Source: Rhodanobacter sp. 7MK24 (GTDB taxonomy: Bacteria > Pseudomonadota > Gammaproteobacteria > Xanthomonadales > Rhodanobacteraceae). Taken from it: DNA of 64,000 nt. The stretch lies in the NCBI RefSeq assembly GCF_014842995.1, contig NZ_JACYXL010000008.1:224842-288841 (forward strand). Direction: 5' to 3'. Below are positions 36,322-44,503 of this stretch, one piece after another (positions within the stretch are counted from its first letter, which is position 1; every line of letters starts with the position of its first letter). The position numbers and the translations under genes were made by a program. The notes beneath the pieces were generated by a model, which did not search any database, was not told the DNA's origin, and saw only the letters and a program-made list of their open reading frames with translations.

Positions 36322-36356
36322 CTCCGCACCCCACATCCCCGAAGGAGCCCACGAAC

Positions 36357-38807
36357 ATGGTGACCCGCAGACGATTCCTGCAAGGCGCGACGGCATTGAC
36401 CCTGCTTGGCGGCATCGACGCGCACCGCGCGCTGGCCGCAACACACGCGCAAGGCGGTGCTGACGCGCTGTCCTTGTCCAGCCTGCCGAAGAACAACGTG
36501 TCGAAATACGTCGACATCTTCGTCGGCACCGGCGGCCACGGACATACCTATCCCGGCCCCACGCTGCCGTGGGGCATGGTGCAGCTCTCGCCCGACACCA
36601 ACAACTACGGCTGGGATGCCTGCTCGGGCTACCACCAGGCCGATGGTTCCATCATGGGCTTCTCGCATACCCACCTGAGCGGCACCGGCGGCGGCGACCT
36701 GCTGGACGTGCTGGTGATGCCGAGGCAGGGCGAGGTGCTGCTCATGCCGGGCGAGCGGGGGCTGCCCGACCAGCTGTACTACTCCAAGTTCGACGGCGCG
36801 GCGCATGGGCCGCACCTCACGGCGGACTCGGTGGCGCACCCCGGCAAGGGCTACCGCTCGCGCTACGACAAGGGTTCGGAACAGGCGGTGCCGGGTTACT
36901 ACCGCGTGCGCCTCACCGACAACGACATCCTCGCCGAGCTGACTGCGACTGCACGCACTGGTTTCCATCGCTACACCTTCAACAAGAGCGGCCCCGGCCA
37001 TCTGCTGCTCGATTTCACGCACGGCTACCAGGACAACGCGAACACGCCGTGCAAGGTCTCCGACGCCAAGTTGCGCCTGGTCGGCAACGACACCCTGGTC
37101 GGCGGCCGTCGCGTGGGCGAATGGGCGCCTGGCCGCTACATCTACTTCGCGATGAAGCTGTCGCGGCCCATCGCCAAGGCCACGCTGTACATCGAGGATG
37201 CGCCGCTGCCGAGCGGCATGCACGAAGCCTCGGGCGACCATCTCAAGGCCGCGCTGCATTTCGACGACGCGAACAAGGCGCCGCTGCTGGTCAAGGTGGG
37301 CCTCTCGGCCGTGGATGTCGACGGCGCGCTGCGCAACCTCGAAACGGAATTGCCCGACTGGAATTTCGAACGTGTGCAGCAAGCTGCCGCGCAGCAGTGG
37401 GAGCAGGAACTCTCGCGCATCCGCATCGACAGCTCGTCCAACGTGGTGCTGAAGACGTTCTACAGCTCGCTCTATCACACGATGGTCGCGCCCACGCTTT
37501 TCAGCGACGTCGATGGCCGTTACCGCGGCATGGACCTCAAGGTACACGCCTTGCCGGAGGGGCAGCACACCTACAGCACGTATTCGCTGTGGGACATCTA
37601 CCGCGCGCTGCATCCCCTGTACACGTTGTTCCAGCCGGAGCGCATTCCCGACTTCGCCAACGACCTGATCCGCCAGGCGAACGAAAGCCCGGAGGGTCCG
37701 GCGGTATGGCCGCTGCAGGGCGTCGAGACCGGTTGCATGATTGGCTACCACTCCATCGTGCTGCTCGCCGAGGCGCAGGCCAAGGGCTACCCCGGCATCG
37801 CCTTCGACAAGGCATGGCCGGTCTATCGCAAGCGCGCCTTCGATGACGATTACCGCGGTTTGCCGCTGTACCGCGAGATGGGGTTCATCCCCGCCGACAT
37901 GGAGTGGGAGTCGGTGAGCAAGACCTTGGAATACTCCTACGACGACTGGGCGATGGCGCGCCTGGCCGACGGCGTGGGCCAGCACGCGGATGCGGAGGCG
38001 CTGCGCAAGCGTTCGCGCAATTACCGCAACGTGTTCGACCCCAAGATCGCCTTCATGCGTCCGCGCGACAGCAAGGGCCAGTGGATCGAGCCGTTCGATC
38101 CGCGCGAGATGGGGCACTTCGAGAAGTGGCGCGACTTCACCGAGTCGAACCCATGGGAAGCCACCTTCCTCAACCAGCACGATCTCTACGGCTATATGTC
38201 GATGTTCGGCGGCACACCTGCGTTCGAACGCAAGCTGGACGAACTGTTCACCACCAGCTCCGAACTGCCCGCCGATGCGCCGCCGGACATCGCCGGCATG
38301 GTGGGCCAGTACGCGCACGGCAACGAACCCAGCCACCACGTGGCCTATCTGTATGCCTACACCGGCTCGCACTGGAAGACGCAGTCGCGCGTGCGTTCGC
38401 TGCTGGAAACCATGTACCCGCCGCTGCCCGACGGTACCGCCGGCAACGACGACTGCGGGCAGATGAGCGCGTGGTACGTGCTGAGCGCGCTGGGCCTGTA
38501 CGCGGTGGATCCGGTGAGCGCCGAATGGGTGTTCGGCAGCCCGCTGGTGGATCGCGGCGAGGTGATGGTGGGCGACGGCAAGAAACTCGTCGTCGAAGCG
38601 AACGGCAACGGTCCGGGCAAGCCCTACATCCAGTCCGTGACGTGGAACGGCAAGCCGTGGACGAAGAGCTGGATCAGCCACGCGGAGCTGGCCGCGGGCG
38701 GCACGCTGGTGTTCGAGATGGGCGACCAGCCGAACAAGAAGTTCGGCGCGGCACCGGAAGATCGTCCGCCGTCGTTCGGCCATCTGGCCACCGAGACCAA
38801 GGCATGA
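36357..38807 (+). CDS. GH92 exo-alpha-mannosidase 1, Tat-exported
   Basis: This 816-aa calcium-dependent inverting alpha-mannosidase starts at ATG 36357 behind GAAGGAG and carries a Tat signal (VTRRRFLQGATALTLLGG). The beta-sandwich domain opens with FVGTGGHGHTYPGPTLPWGM. The catalytic domain contains FTESNPWEATF (likely acid Glu), HGNEPSHHVAYLY (near 655) and GNDDCGQMSAWYVLSALG (base Asp pair). All canonical GH92 motifs are intact. Linkage preference (alpha-1,2, 1,3 or 1,4) cannot be assigned. It follows GH125 by 35 bp. Confidence 0.93.
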   Translation: MVTRRRFLQGATALTLLGGIDAHRALAATHAQGGADALSLSSLPKNNVSKYVDIFVGTGGHGHTYPGPTLPWGMVQLSPDTNNYGWDACSGYHQADGSIMGFSHTHLSGTGGGDLLDVLVMPRQGEVLLMPGERGLPDQLYYSKFDGAAHGPHLTADSVAHPGKGYRSRYDKGSEQAVPGYYRVRLTDNDILAELTATARTGFHRYTFNKSGPGHLLLDFTHGYQDNANTPCKVSDAKLRLVGNDTLVGGRRVGEWAPGRYIYFAMKLSRPIAKATLYIEDAPLPSGMHEASGDHLKAALHFDDANKAPLLVKVGLSAVDVDGALRNLETELPDWNFERVQQAAAQQWEQELSRIRIDSSSNVVLKTFYSSLYHTMVAPTLFSDVDGRYRGMDLKVHALPEGQHTYSTYSLWDIYRALHPLYTLFQPERIPDFANDLIRQANESPEGPAVWPLQGVETGCMIGYHSIVLLAEAQAKGYPGIAFDKAWPVYRKRAFDDDYRGLPLYREMGFIPADMEWESVSKTLEYSYDDWAMARLADGVGQHADAEALRKRSRNYRNVFDPKIAFMRPRDSKGQWIEPFDPREMGHFEKWRDFTESNPWEATFLNQHDLYGYMSMFGGTPAFERKLDELFTTSSELPADAPPDIAGMVGQYAHGNEPSHHVAYLYAYTGSHWKTQSRVRSLLETMYPPLPDGTAGNDDCGQMSAWYVLSALGLYAVDPVSAEWVFGSPLVDRGEVMVGDGKKLVVEANGNGPGKPYIQSVTWNGKPWTKSWISHAELAAGGTLVFEMGDQPNKKFGAAPEDRPPSFGHLATETKA

Positions 38808-38841
38808 CTGATAGGGCGCGCGCATGATCGAGAAGGGCGGG

Positions 38842-40689
38842 ATGCGACACGTGATGGCGTGGGTCGGTCTGGCGGTCGCCATGGGGTCTGCCCCCATGGC
38901 GATGGCGGCGCCGGATCAGGCGGCCACATGGAGCGGCAAGGTCGCGCCATTGGCGACACCATGGACGGCCAAGGTCTCGCCAGCCAATGCGTTGCCGGAC
39001 TACCCGCGCCCACAGCTCGCCCGGCCATCGCTGGCACATCCGCAATGGATGAACTTGAACGGCCTGTGGCAGTTTGCGCCGGATGACGGCAAGGGCGCCC
39101 CGCCGTTCGGCAAGACGCTGGCGGGACGCGTGCTGGTGCCATATCCGATCGAGTCCGTGCTGTCGGGCGTGCAGCAGCATGCCGACTTCATGTTCTACCG
39201 CCGGCTGGTGGATATCCCGCCAGCATTCACCGCGCACGGCCAGCACGTATGGCTGAACTTCGGCGCGGTGGACCGCGAGGCTACGGTCTACGTCAACGGC
39301 AAGGAAGTGGCCCGGCACGTGGGCGGCTACACATCCTTCAGTGTGGACATCACGCCTTATCTTCATCTGCGCGGAACGCAGGAGATCGTCGTCGCCGTGC
39401 ACGCGCCGGTGGACAGCCTCAACGTGATGGTAGGCAAGCAGCGCCTGAAGCCCGGCGGCATTTTCTACACGGCGGCCTCGGGCATCTGGCAGTCGGTGTG
39501 GCTGGAGCCGGCACCGGCCACCAGCCTCGCGCAGCTCGTCTTCACGCCGACACAGAGCCTGGATGCCTTCACCGTGACCGCCAAGGTGCACGGAAGCGAG
39601 GGCGCCACGCTGCGCGTCACCGCCTATGCGGGCGACAAAGTGGCGGGAGAGGCGGATGGCCCGTCAGATCGACCGCTGCATCTGGCGATTGCGCGACCGC
39701 ACCTGTGGAGTCCATCGGACCCCTTCCTCTACACCTTCAAGGCCACCCTCACGCGGGATGGGCAAAGCGACGCGGTGACCAGTTACGCCGGCCTGCGCAG
39801 CATTGCGATCAAGCCGGAGGACGGCCGCAACCGCATCGTGCTGAATGGCAAACCGACCTTCCTGCTGGCAACGCTGGACCAGGGATATTGGCCGGACGGT
39901 ATCTATACCGCGCCCACCGACGAGGCCTTGAAGTTCGACATCCAGAAAACCAGGGATCTCGGCTTCAACACCATCCGCAAGCACATCAAGGTCGAACCGG
40001 CGCGCTGGTACTACTGGGCCGACCGCCTGGGCGTGATGGTGTGGCAGGACATGCCGGCGCTGCCCACGGACCGCAACGACAAGCTCAGCGAGGCCGACAA
40101 GGACAACTTCCGCACGCAGGTATCGGCAGTCGTCGACCAGCTCAAAGGTACGACGGCAATCGTCGGCTGGATTCCCTTCAACGAGGGCTGGGGCCAGTGG
40201 AGCATTCCCGCCGCGGCCGAGCTGGCTGCACAAATCAAGCAGCTCGACCCGTCGCGTCTCGTCGATGCGCGCAGCGGTGCCAATTGCTGCGACATGAAGG
40301 GCGACCCGCATGCCGGCGACGTCTACGACGTGCACGACTATCAGGGGCCGGGTCTGCCCAGTCCGGATGCCACGCGTGCCGCCATCGACGGCGAGCACGG
40401 CGGCCTTACCCTCGGCATTCCCGGCCATGTCTGGCCCGGTACGCCGATCAACCCCTATGGTGCGGTGAAGGATCGCTCGGCGCTGGTTGCCGGCTATGTC
40501 GCCAACACCCAGGTGCTGCTCGACAAGGGCGTGCCCAAGGGAATGTCCGGCAGCGTCTATACCCAGATCACCGATGTCGAGGGCGAGCACAACGGGCTGT
40601 TCACCTACGACCGCAAGATCGAAAAGGTCGACGAAGCCAAGGTGCGCGCGATCAACCAGGCGGTAATTCGGGCAGGTGGAATGCCGTGA
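38842..40689 (+). CDS. GH2-family glycosidase, beta-galactosidase-like
   Basis: This 615-aa exported GH2 protein is shorter than the beta-mannosidase and lacks C-terminal Ig domains. The signal peptide is AWVGLAVAMGSAPMAMA. The jelly roll (MNLNGLWQFAPDD ... VPYPIESVLSGVQ) and barrel follow. The acid/base is in WIPFNEGWGQW (near 447) and the nucleophile is probably the Glu of IDGEHGG (near 517). The ATG at 38842 has GAAGGGCGGG just upstream; an in-frame ATG at 38824 is possible. It ends the glycosidase operon. A beta-galactosidase or related activity is the usual annotation; the true sugar is unknown. Confidence 0.82.
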   Translation: MRHVMAWVGLAVAMGSAPMAMAAPDQAATWSGKVAPLATPWTAKVSPANALPDYPRPQLARPSLAHPQWMNLNGLWQFAPDDGKGAPPFGKTLAGRVLVPYPIESVLSGVQQHADFMFYRRLVDIPPAFTAHGQHVWLNFGAVDREATVYVNGKEVARHVGGYTSFSVDITPYLHLRGTQEIVVAVHAPVDSLNVMVGKQRLKPGGIFYTAASGIWQSVWLEPAPATSLAQLVFTPTQSLDAFTVTAKVHGSEGATLRVTAYAGDKVAGEADGPSDRPLHLAIARPHLWSPSDPFLYTFKATLTRDGQSDAVTSYAGLRSIAIKPEDGRNRIVLNGKPTFLLATLDQGYWPDGIYTAPTDEALKFDIQKTRDLGFNTIRKHIKVEPARWYYWADRLGVMVWQDMPALPTDRNDKLSEADKDNFRTQVSAVVDQLKGTTAIVGWIPFNEGWGQWSIPAAAELAAQIKQLDPSRLVDARSGANCCDMKGDPHAGDVYDVHDYQGPGLPSPDATRAAIDGEHGGLTLGIPGHVWPGTPINPYGAVKDRSALVAGYVANTQVLLDKGVPKGMSGSVYTQITDVEGEHNGLFTYDRKIEKVDEAKVRAINQAVIRAGGMP

Positions 40690-40749
40690 TTCGTTTTGAT
40701 TAATTAAGCTTTGTCAGTTTCCTGTCAAAACGGCTAATGAATATTCAGT

Positions 40750-40772
40750 GGAGGAGGGCTTTTCCCTCCTCC
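40750..40772. terminator. Hairpin after the glycosidase operon
   Basis: A 9-bp stem GGAGGAGGG/CCCTCCTCC with loop CTTTT lies 61 bp past the last GH2 stop. There is no T tract after it, so it may act as a terminator or an mRNA end stabiliser. The rest of the 455-bp gap to the TonB receptor is AT-richer and holds operator site B; no gene is seen. Confidence 0.45.
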
Positions 40773-40921
40773 CGTACCGCCGCTTGCGCCTGATTGCCGA
40801 TATTGAATTGAACGCAATGCGGCGTAGCGAATTTCGCCGGCATTCGGCGATTAAGAAAGTGCGAAAATTTTGCGCAGTGCAGCGTGACATGCTGCGCCTC
40901 GGTGTATAAGTTTCGAATGTA

Positions 40922-40939
40922 ATTTAGATCGATACAAAT
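40922..40939. promoter_or_regulatory. Glycan-cluster operator site B
   Basis: ATTTAGATC|GATACAAAT is symmetric at seven of nine positions. The centre is about 215 bp upstream of the first TonB receptor start. A possible promoter (GTGACA, 17 bp, TAAGTT; 40884-40912) lies just upstream, so the site would sit at the transcription start, where a repressor blocks. This leaves a long leader. Confidence 0.55.
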
Positions 40940-41144
40940 ACGGCTTTTTCGCAACGTCCATGTCTTGGCATGGCGCAGGGGAAGTGCGCGTATCGCTCAG
41001 GGGCGATGCTCGCGCCATGGATTATCTGCCGGATATCGGATGTTGTGATGATTGCGTGAATTCGATGCCTGTCTGAACAGGGGGAAGGAGATGTCGCGCT
41101 GACTCCGATAAACAGCGCGCGCCAACGAAATGGGGATTCAAAAA

Positions 41145-44100
41145 ATGACCTGTCTGTCACGTTTTTTTGCCCGAAAGCCGTTGTATGCAGCGCTCACCCT
41201 AGCGATCCTGTCTTCGGGTGGTTGCCTATCCGTCGCCGCCCATGCCGAGCAGGCACCGGCAGCGCCGGCAAGCTCGCCATCACCTCAAACGACCGACAAC
41301 ACGACATCCGACACGACGAAGACGAAGACGGATGGCAAGAAGAAGGCCGCAAACGAGAAACCTGTGGTCCTGCAAGGCATGGTCGTCACGGGTTACCGCC
41401 AGTCGATCGACCAGAACCTGCAGGACAAGCGCAACACCAACGAGATCGTGGAAGTCGTCAACGCGCAGAACATCGCCCAGTTCCCGGCCCAGAACATCGC
41501 CGACGCCCTGCAGTTCGTCCCCGGCGTGGTCATCAGCCGCAGCGACGGCGAAGGCAAGAACATCAGCATCCGTGGCCTGGCGCCGGAGCTCACGCTGACC
41601 GAGCTCAACGGCAACTACGTCGCCTCCGCCGATACATCGAGCGGGCTCGATCGCTCATTCAACTACCAGCTGCTGCCGGCCAACATGTTTTCCAGCGTCA
41701 AGCTCTACAAGAGCCAGATGGCATCGCTGGACGAAGGCGGCATCGGCGGCGTGGTGGAGGCGCACACGCGCAAGCCGCTCGACATGAAGCCCAACGACGG
41801 CTTCCTCACCGTCAATGAAACGGGTGCCGACAACAACGGCAAGATCAACCCGCAGGTTTCCGGCCTCTACTCCTGGCACAACAGCGACAGCACCTTCGGT
41901 GTGCTGGTGAGCGGCGCCTACGACAAACGGCAGGAAACCGAATACACGTCCAGCGCCACGAACTGGTACTGGTGGGCCAACAACTACAACACGCAGCCGC
42001 CGGTGAGCGTCGGCGGCAACCAGTTCGGCGGCTATGTGGAGCCCAACATTCCCGAATGGGGCAACGTGCCGCCGGGCGGCATCGTCGACCAGGGCGGGCG
42101 CGCCTATTCGGGCTACTGGATGCCGCAGCAGTTCAGCACCAGCCAGACGCAGTTGAACCTGAAGAACAAGGCTGCCCAGCTCACTCTGCAGTTCAAGCCC
42201 AGCGACCGTTTCCAGATGACGGCCAACTACTTCCGCTTCCAGCTGGACCGCGATCAGATCACCAATACGCTGGAGATTCCCGAATGGAACCTGCCCACCG
42301 ACACCTACGCGAATCAGCAGGGCAACCTGCTGGCGCCCAACGGGCTGACGTTCGACCCGTCGGGCACGGTCGTCACCGGCGCCAACTACCGGTTGCCGGC
42401 GGCCGGCACGGGATGCAACTCGCTGACCAATCCGATCACCGGCGCGCAGCGCCAGCCGGTGGATGTCTGCTCCACGCAGACGCCGTGGCTCAATGGCAAC
42501 TACTCCGTCGAAAAGGCGACGTCGCAGACCGCCAACATCGAGGGTGAATGGAATACCGGCGGCATCCTCAGCGGCACGTTCAACCTCGGCCGCACCTGGG
42601 CGACGGGCGGTCCGTCGGTGGAGTTTGGCGTGGCGGCCAAGCCGCGCAACTTCGTCAACGGGCAGTGGGTGGACGGCAGCGGATACAGCCAGTGGACGCT
42701 GAATGGCAGCGAGGGCACGCCGGGTATCTCGGCTTCGACGGACACGCTGCAGAACATGCTGAACGGCGAGGGGCAGGTGGACCTGGGTTCCACCGGGTCC
42801 GGCTTCATCAACACTACGACGTCGCAGAACGTCGCCCAGGCCGATTTCACGCTGGATTTCGACCAGGACTGGCTGTCGTCGGTGCAGTTCGGCGCCAAGT
42901 ACCGCTACAACACGGCCTTCCAGCAGAGTGGTCAGTTGCGCTGGTACTGCCCTGGCACGGACCAGCAGTTCCAGAGCTGCGACCCCAATGCCGGCAACCT
43001 GCAACCGAGTCTCCTGCTGCCGTATGAGCTGACCACCAATACGCTGGCATACCACGACAACATCTTCCCGGGGATCAATTTCCCGGCGTACTACAACTAC
43101 CTCAACCAGACCTACGATCCCGTCAAGTACATGGATCCAGACAATCAGGCGAGGGTGCGCGAGTCGATTTCGGCGGCTTACGTGCAGGTGAATTTCGACA
43201 CCGACACCCTGCACGGCAATTTCGGCCTGCGCTACGTGGACACCCTGCAGGACGTGACCACCGCCGACCAGGTCACCACCTACTTCGCGGACTACTACCA
43301 TGGCGCGGATGGTTCCATCCTGATCTGTCCGGCCAGCGGCCTGAACTCCGCCGGCGGCCCGTGCGCTCCCGGCGATTTCGAATATCTCCCTCAGCAGTGC
43401 ACAACGTTTGCGGCCGGGCAGGCCGGGAAGTGTTCGTATTACGAGGCCTACACCCTCAACACCCAGCGCCGGCGCTACCGGAACTTCCTGCCCAGCTTCA
43501 ACCTGGTGTGGAACTTCACCGACGACTTCGACCTGCGCGTCGCCGCCAACCGCGCCATGGCGCGCGCCAACTATGGCGATCTGGCCCAGTTGGGCAGCCT
43601 CAACGACTACCTCCCGACCTATTACAGCGACCGCAGCCAGTTCGGTGCGCCGCTGCCCGGCTGGTATGGCAGCGGTGCCGACAACAATCTGCAACCCTTT
43701 CTCGCCACTCAGTACGATGCAGCGGTGGAGTGGTACTACGCGCCGGAATCGGTGCTGGGTTTCGACCTGTTCTACAAGACGGTGAAGAACTTCGTGGTGC
43801 CGGTCCAGGTGAACAACTTCACGGTGGACGTGAACAGCACGCCGACGCTGTTCGCGCAGTACAGCACCAATGCCAACGGGCAGGCCGGTGTTTCCAAGGG
43901 CATCGAGCTGTACACGCAGCACACCTGGTCGTCGGGCTTCGGCGTCATCGCGAACTACACGCTCAACAAGACCAACTCGACGGCGGTTTCCATCGGCGAC
44001 ACGCGCATCGGCAGTGCTTCGCTGATCGGCAGCGCCAAATACGCAGGGAACCTCTCGCTGTTCTACCAGAAGAACGGGCTGCTGCTGCGCGCGTCGTCCA

Positions 44101-44354
44101 ACTGGACGGGCCGCGTGATGGACGGCCTGGCCGCGGGTCTTCCGGAGTACACGGCGCCGTACAACGAGATCGACCTGAACGGCCAGTACCAGATCAACAA
44201 GCACCTGATGGTCACCGCGTCGGTCCTCAACCTGACGCGCTCCACCACGCGCTCCTACCTGGGCAGCGACACGACCGACCGCCTGAACACCCTCGAGTAC
44301 GACGGGCGCCAGTATTACGTGGGCCTCACGTACAACTTCGGCACGGGCGACTGA
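41145..44354 (+). CDS. TonB-dependent receptor 1 (Xanthomonas-type, glycan uptake)
   Basis: This outer-membrane receptor of 1069 aa has a signal peptide (FARKPLYAALTLAILSSG ... AHA), a Pro/Thr/Lys-rich linker and a likely TonB box at VLQGMVVTG. The plug domain begins YRQSIDQNLQDKRNTNEIVEVV and contains DALQFVPGVVISRSDGEG. That plug style marks the Xanthomonas/Caulobacter receptor subfamily (TIGR01782-like) tied to complex glycan loci. The barrel ends in an aromatic strand (YYVGLTYNFGTGD). The ATG at 41145 is preferred over 41130 because GGGGA lies before it. It leads TBDR1-GH92-GH29. Confidence 0.92.
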   Translation: MTCLSRFFARKPLYAALTLAILSSGGCLSVAAHAEQAPAAPASSPSPQTTDNTTSDTTKTKTDGKKKAANEKPVVLQGMVVTGYRQSIDQNLQDKRNTNEIVEVVNAQNIAQFPAQNIADALQFVPGVVISRSDGEGKNISIRGLAPELTLTELNGNYVASADTSSGLDRSFNYQLLPANMFSSVKLYKSQMASLDEGGIGGVVEAHTRKPLDMKPNDGFLTVNETGADNNGKINPQVSGLYSWHNSDSTFGVLVSGAYDKRQETEYTSSATNWYWWANNYNTQPPVSVGGNQFGGYVEPNIPEWGNVPPGGIVDQGGRAYSGYWMPQQFSTSQTQLNLKNKAAQLTLQFKPSDRFQMTANYFRFQLDRDQITNTLEIPEWNLPTDTYANQQGNLLAPNGLTFDPSGTVVTGANYRLPAAGTGCNSLTNPITGAQRQPVDVCSTQTPWLNGNYSVEKATSQTANIEGEWNTGGILSGTFNLGRTWATGGPSVEFGVAAKPRNFVNGQWVDGSGYSQWTLNGSEGTPGISASTDTLQNMLNGEGQVDLGSTGSGFINTTTSQNVAQADFTLDFDQDWLSSVQFGAKYRYNTAFQQSGQLRWYCPGTDQQFQSCDPNAGNLQPSLLLPYELTTNTLAYHDNIFPGINFPAYYNYLNQTYDPVKYMDPDNQARVRESISAAYVQVNFDTDTLHGNFGLRYVDTLQDVTTADQVTTYFADYYHGADGSILICPASGLNSAGGPCAPGDFEYLPQQCTTFAAGQAGKCSYYEAYTLNTQRRRYRNFLPSFNLVWNFTDDFDLRVAANRAMARANYGDLAQLGSLNDYLPTYYSDRSQFGAPLPGWYGSGADNNLQPFLATQYDAAVEWYYAPESVLGFDLFYKTVKNFVVPVQVNNFTVDVNSTPTLFAQYSTNANGQAGVSKGIELYTQHTWSSGFGVIANYTLNKTNSTAVSIGDTRIGSASLIGSAKYAGNLSLFYQKNGLLLRASSNWTGRVMDGLAAGLPEYTAPYNEIDLNGQYQINKHLMVTASVLNLTRSTTRSYLGSDTTDRLNTLEYDGRQYYVGLTYNFGTGD

Positions 44355-44503
44355 GCCAGGCGGCAACGGCCATGGACGATGGTTGCCAGATATCGCGGGA
44401 GCGATTCTTGCGCGCGCCAGCGATGACCTGAAGGGCGACTGCCATGGATGGCGGTCGCAAGGTCACGGGGAGGGCGCGACTTCATCTCCTCGTTGGGGGA
44501 ATC

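Noticed and set aside
41655..44366. 900-codon minus-strand frame opposite TonB receptor 1
   Set aside because: Antisense shadow; the plus strand has signal peptide, plug and barrel.
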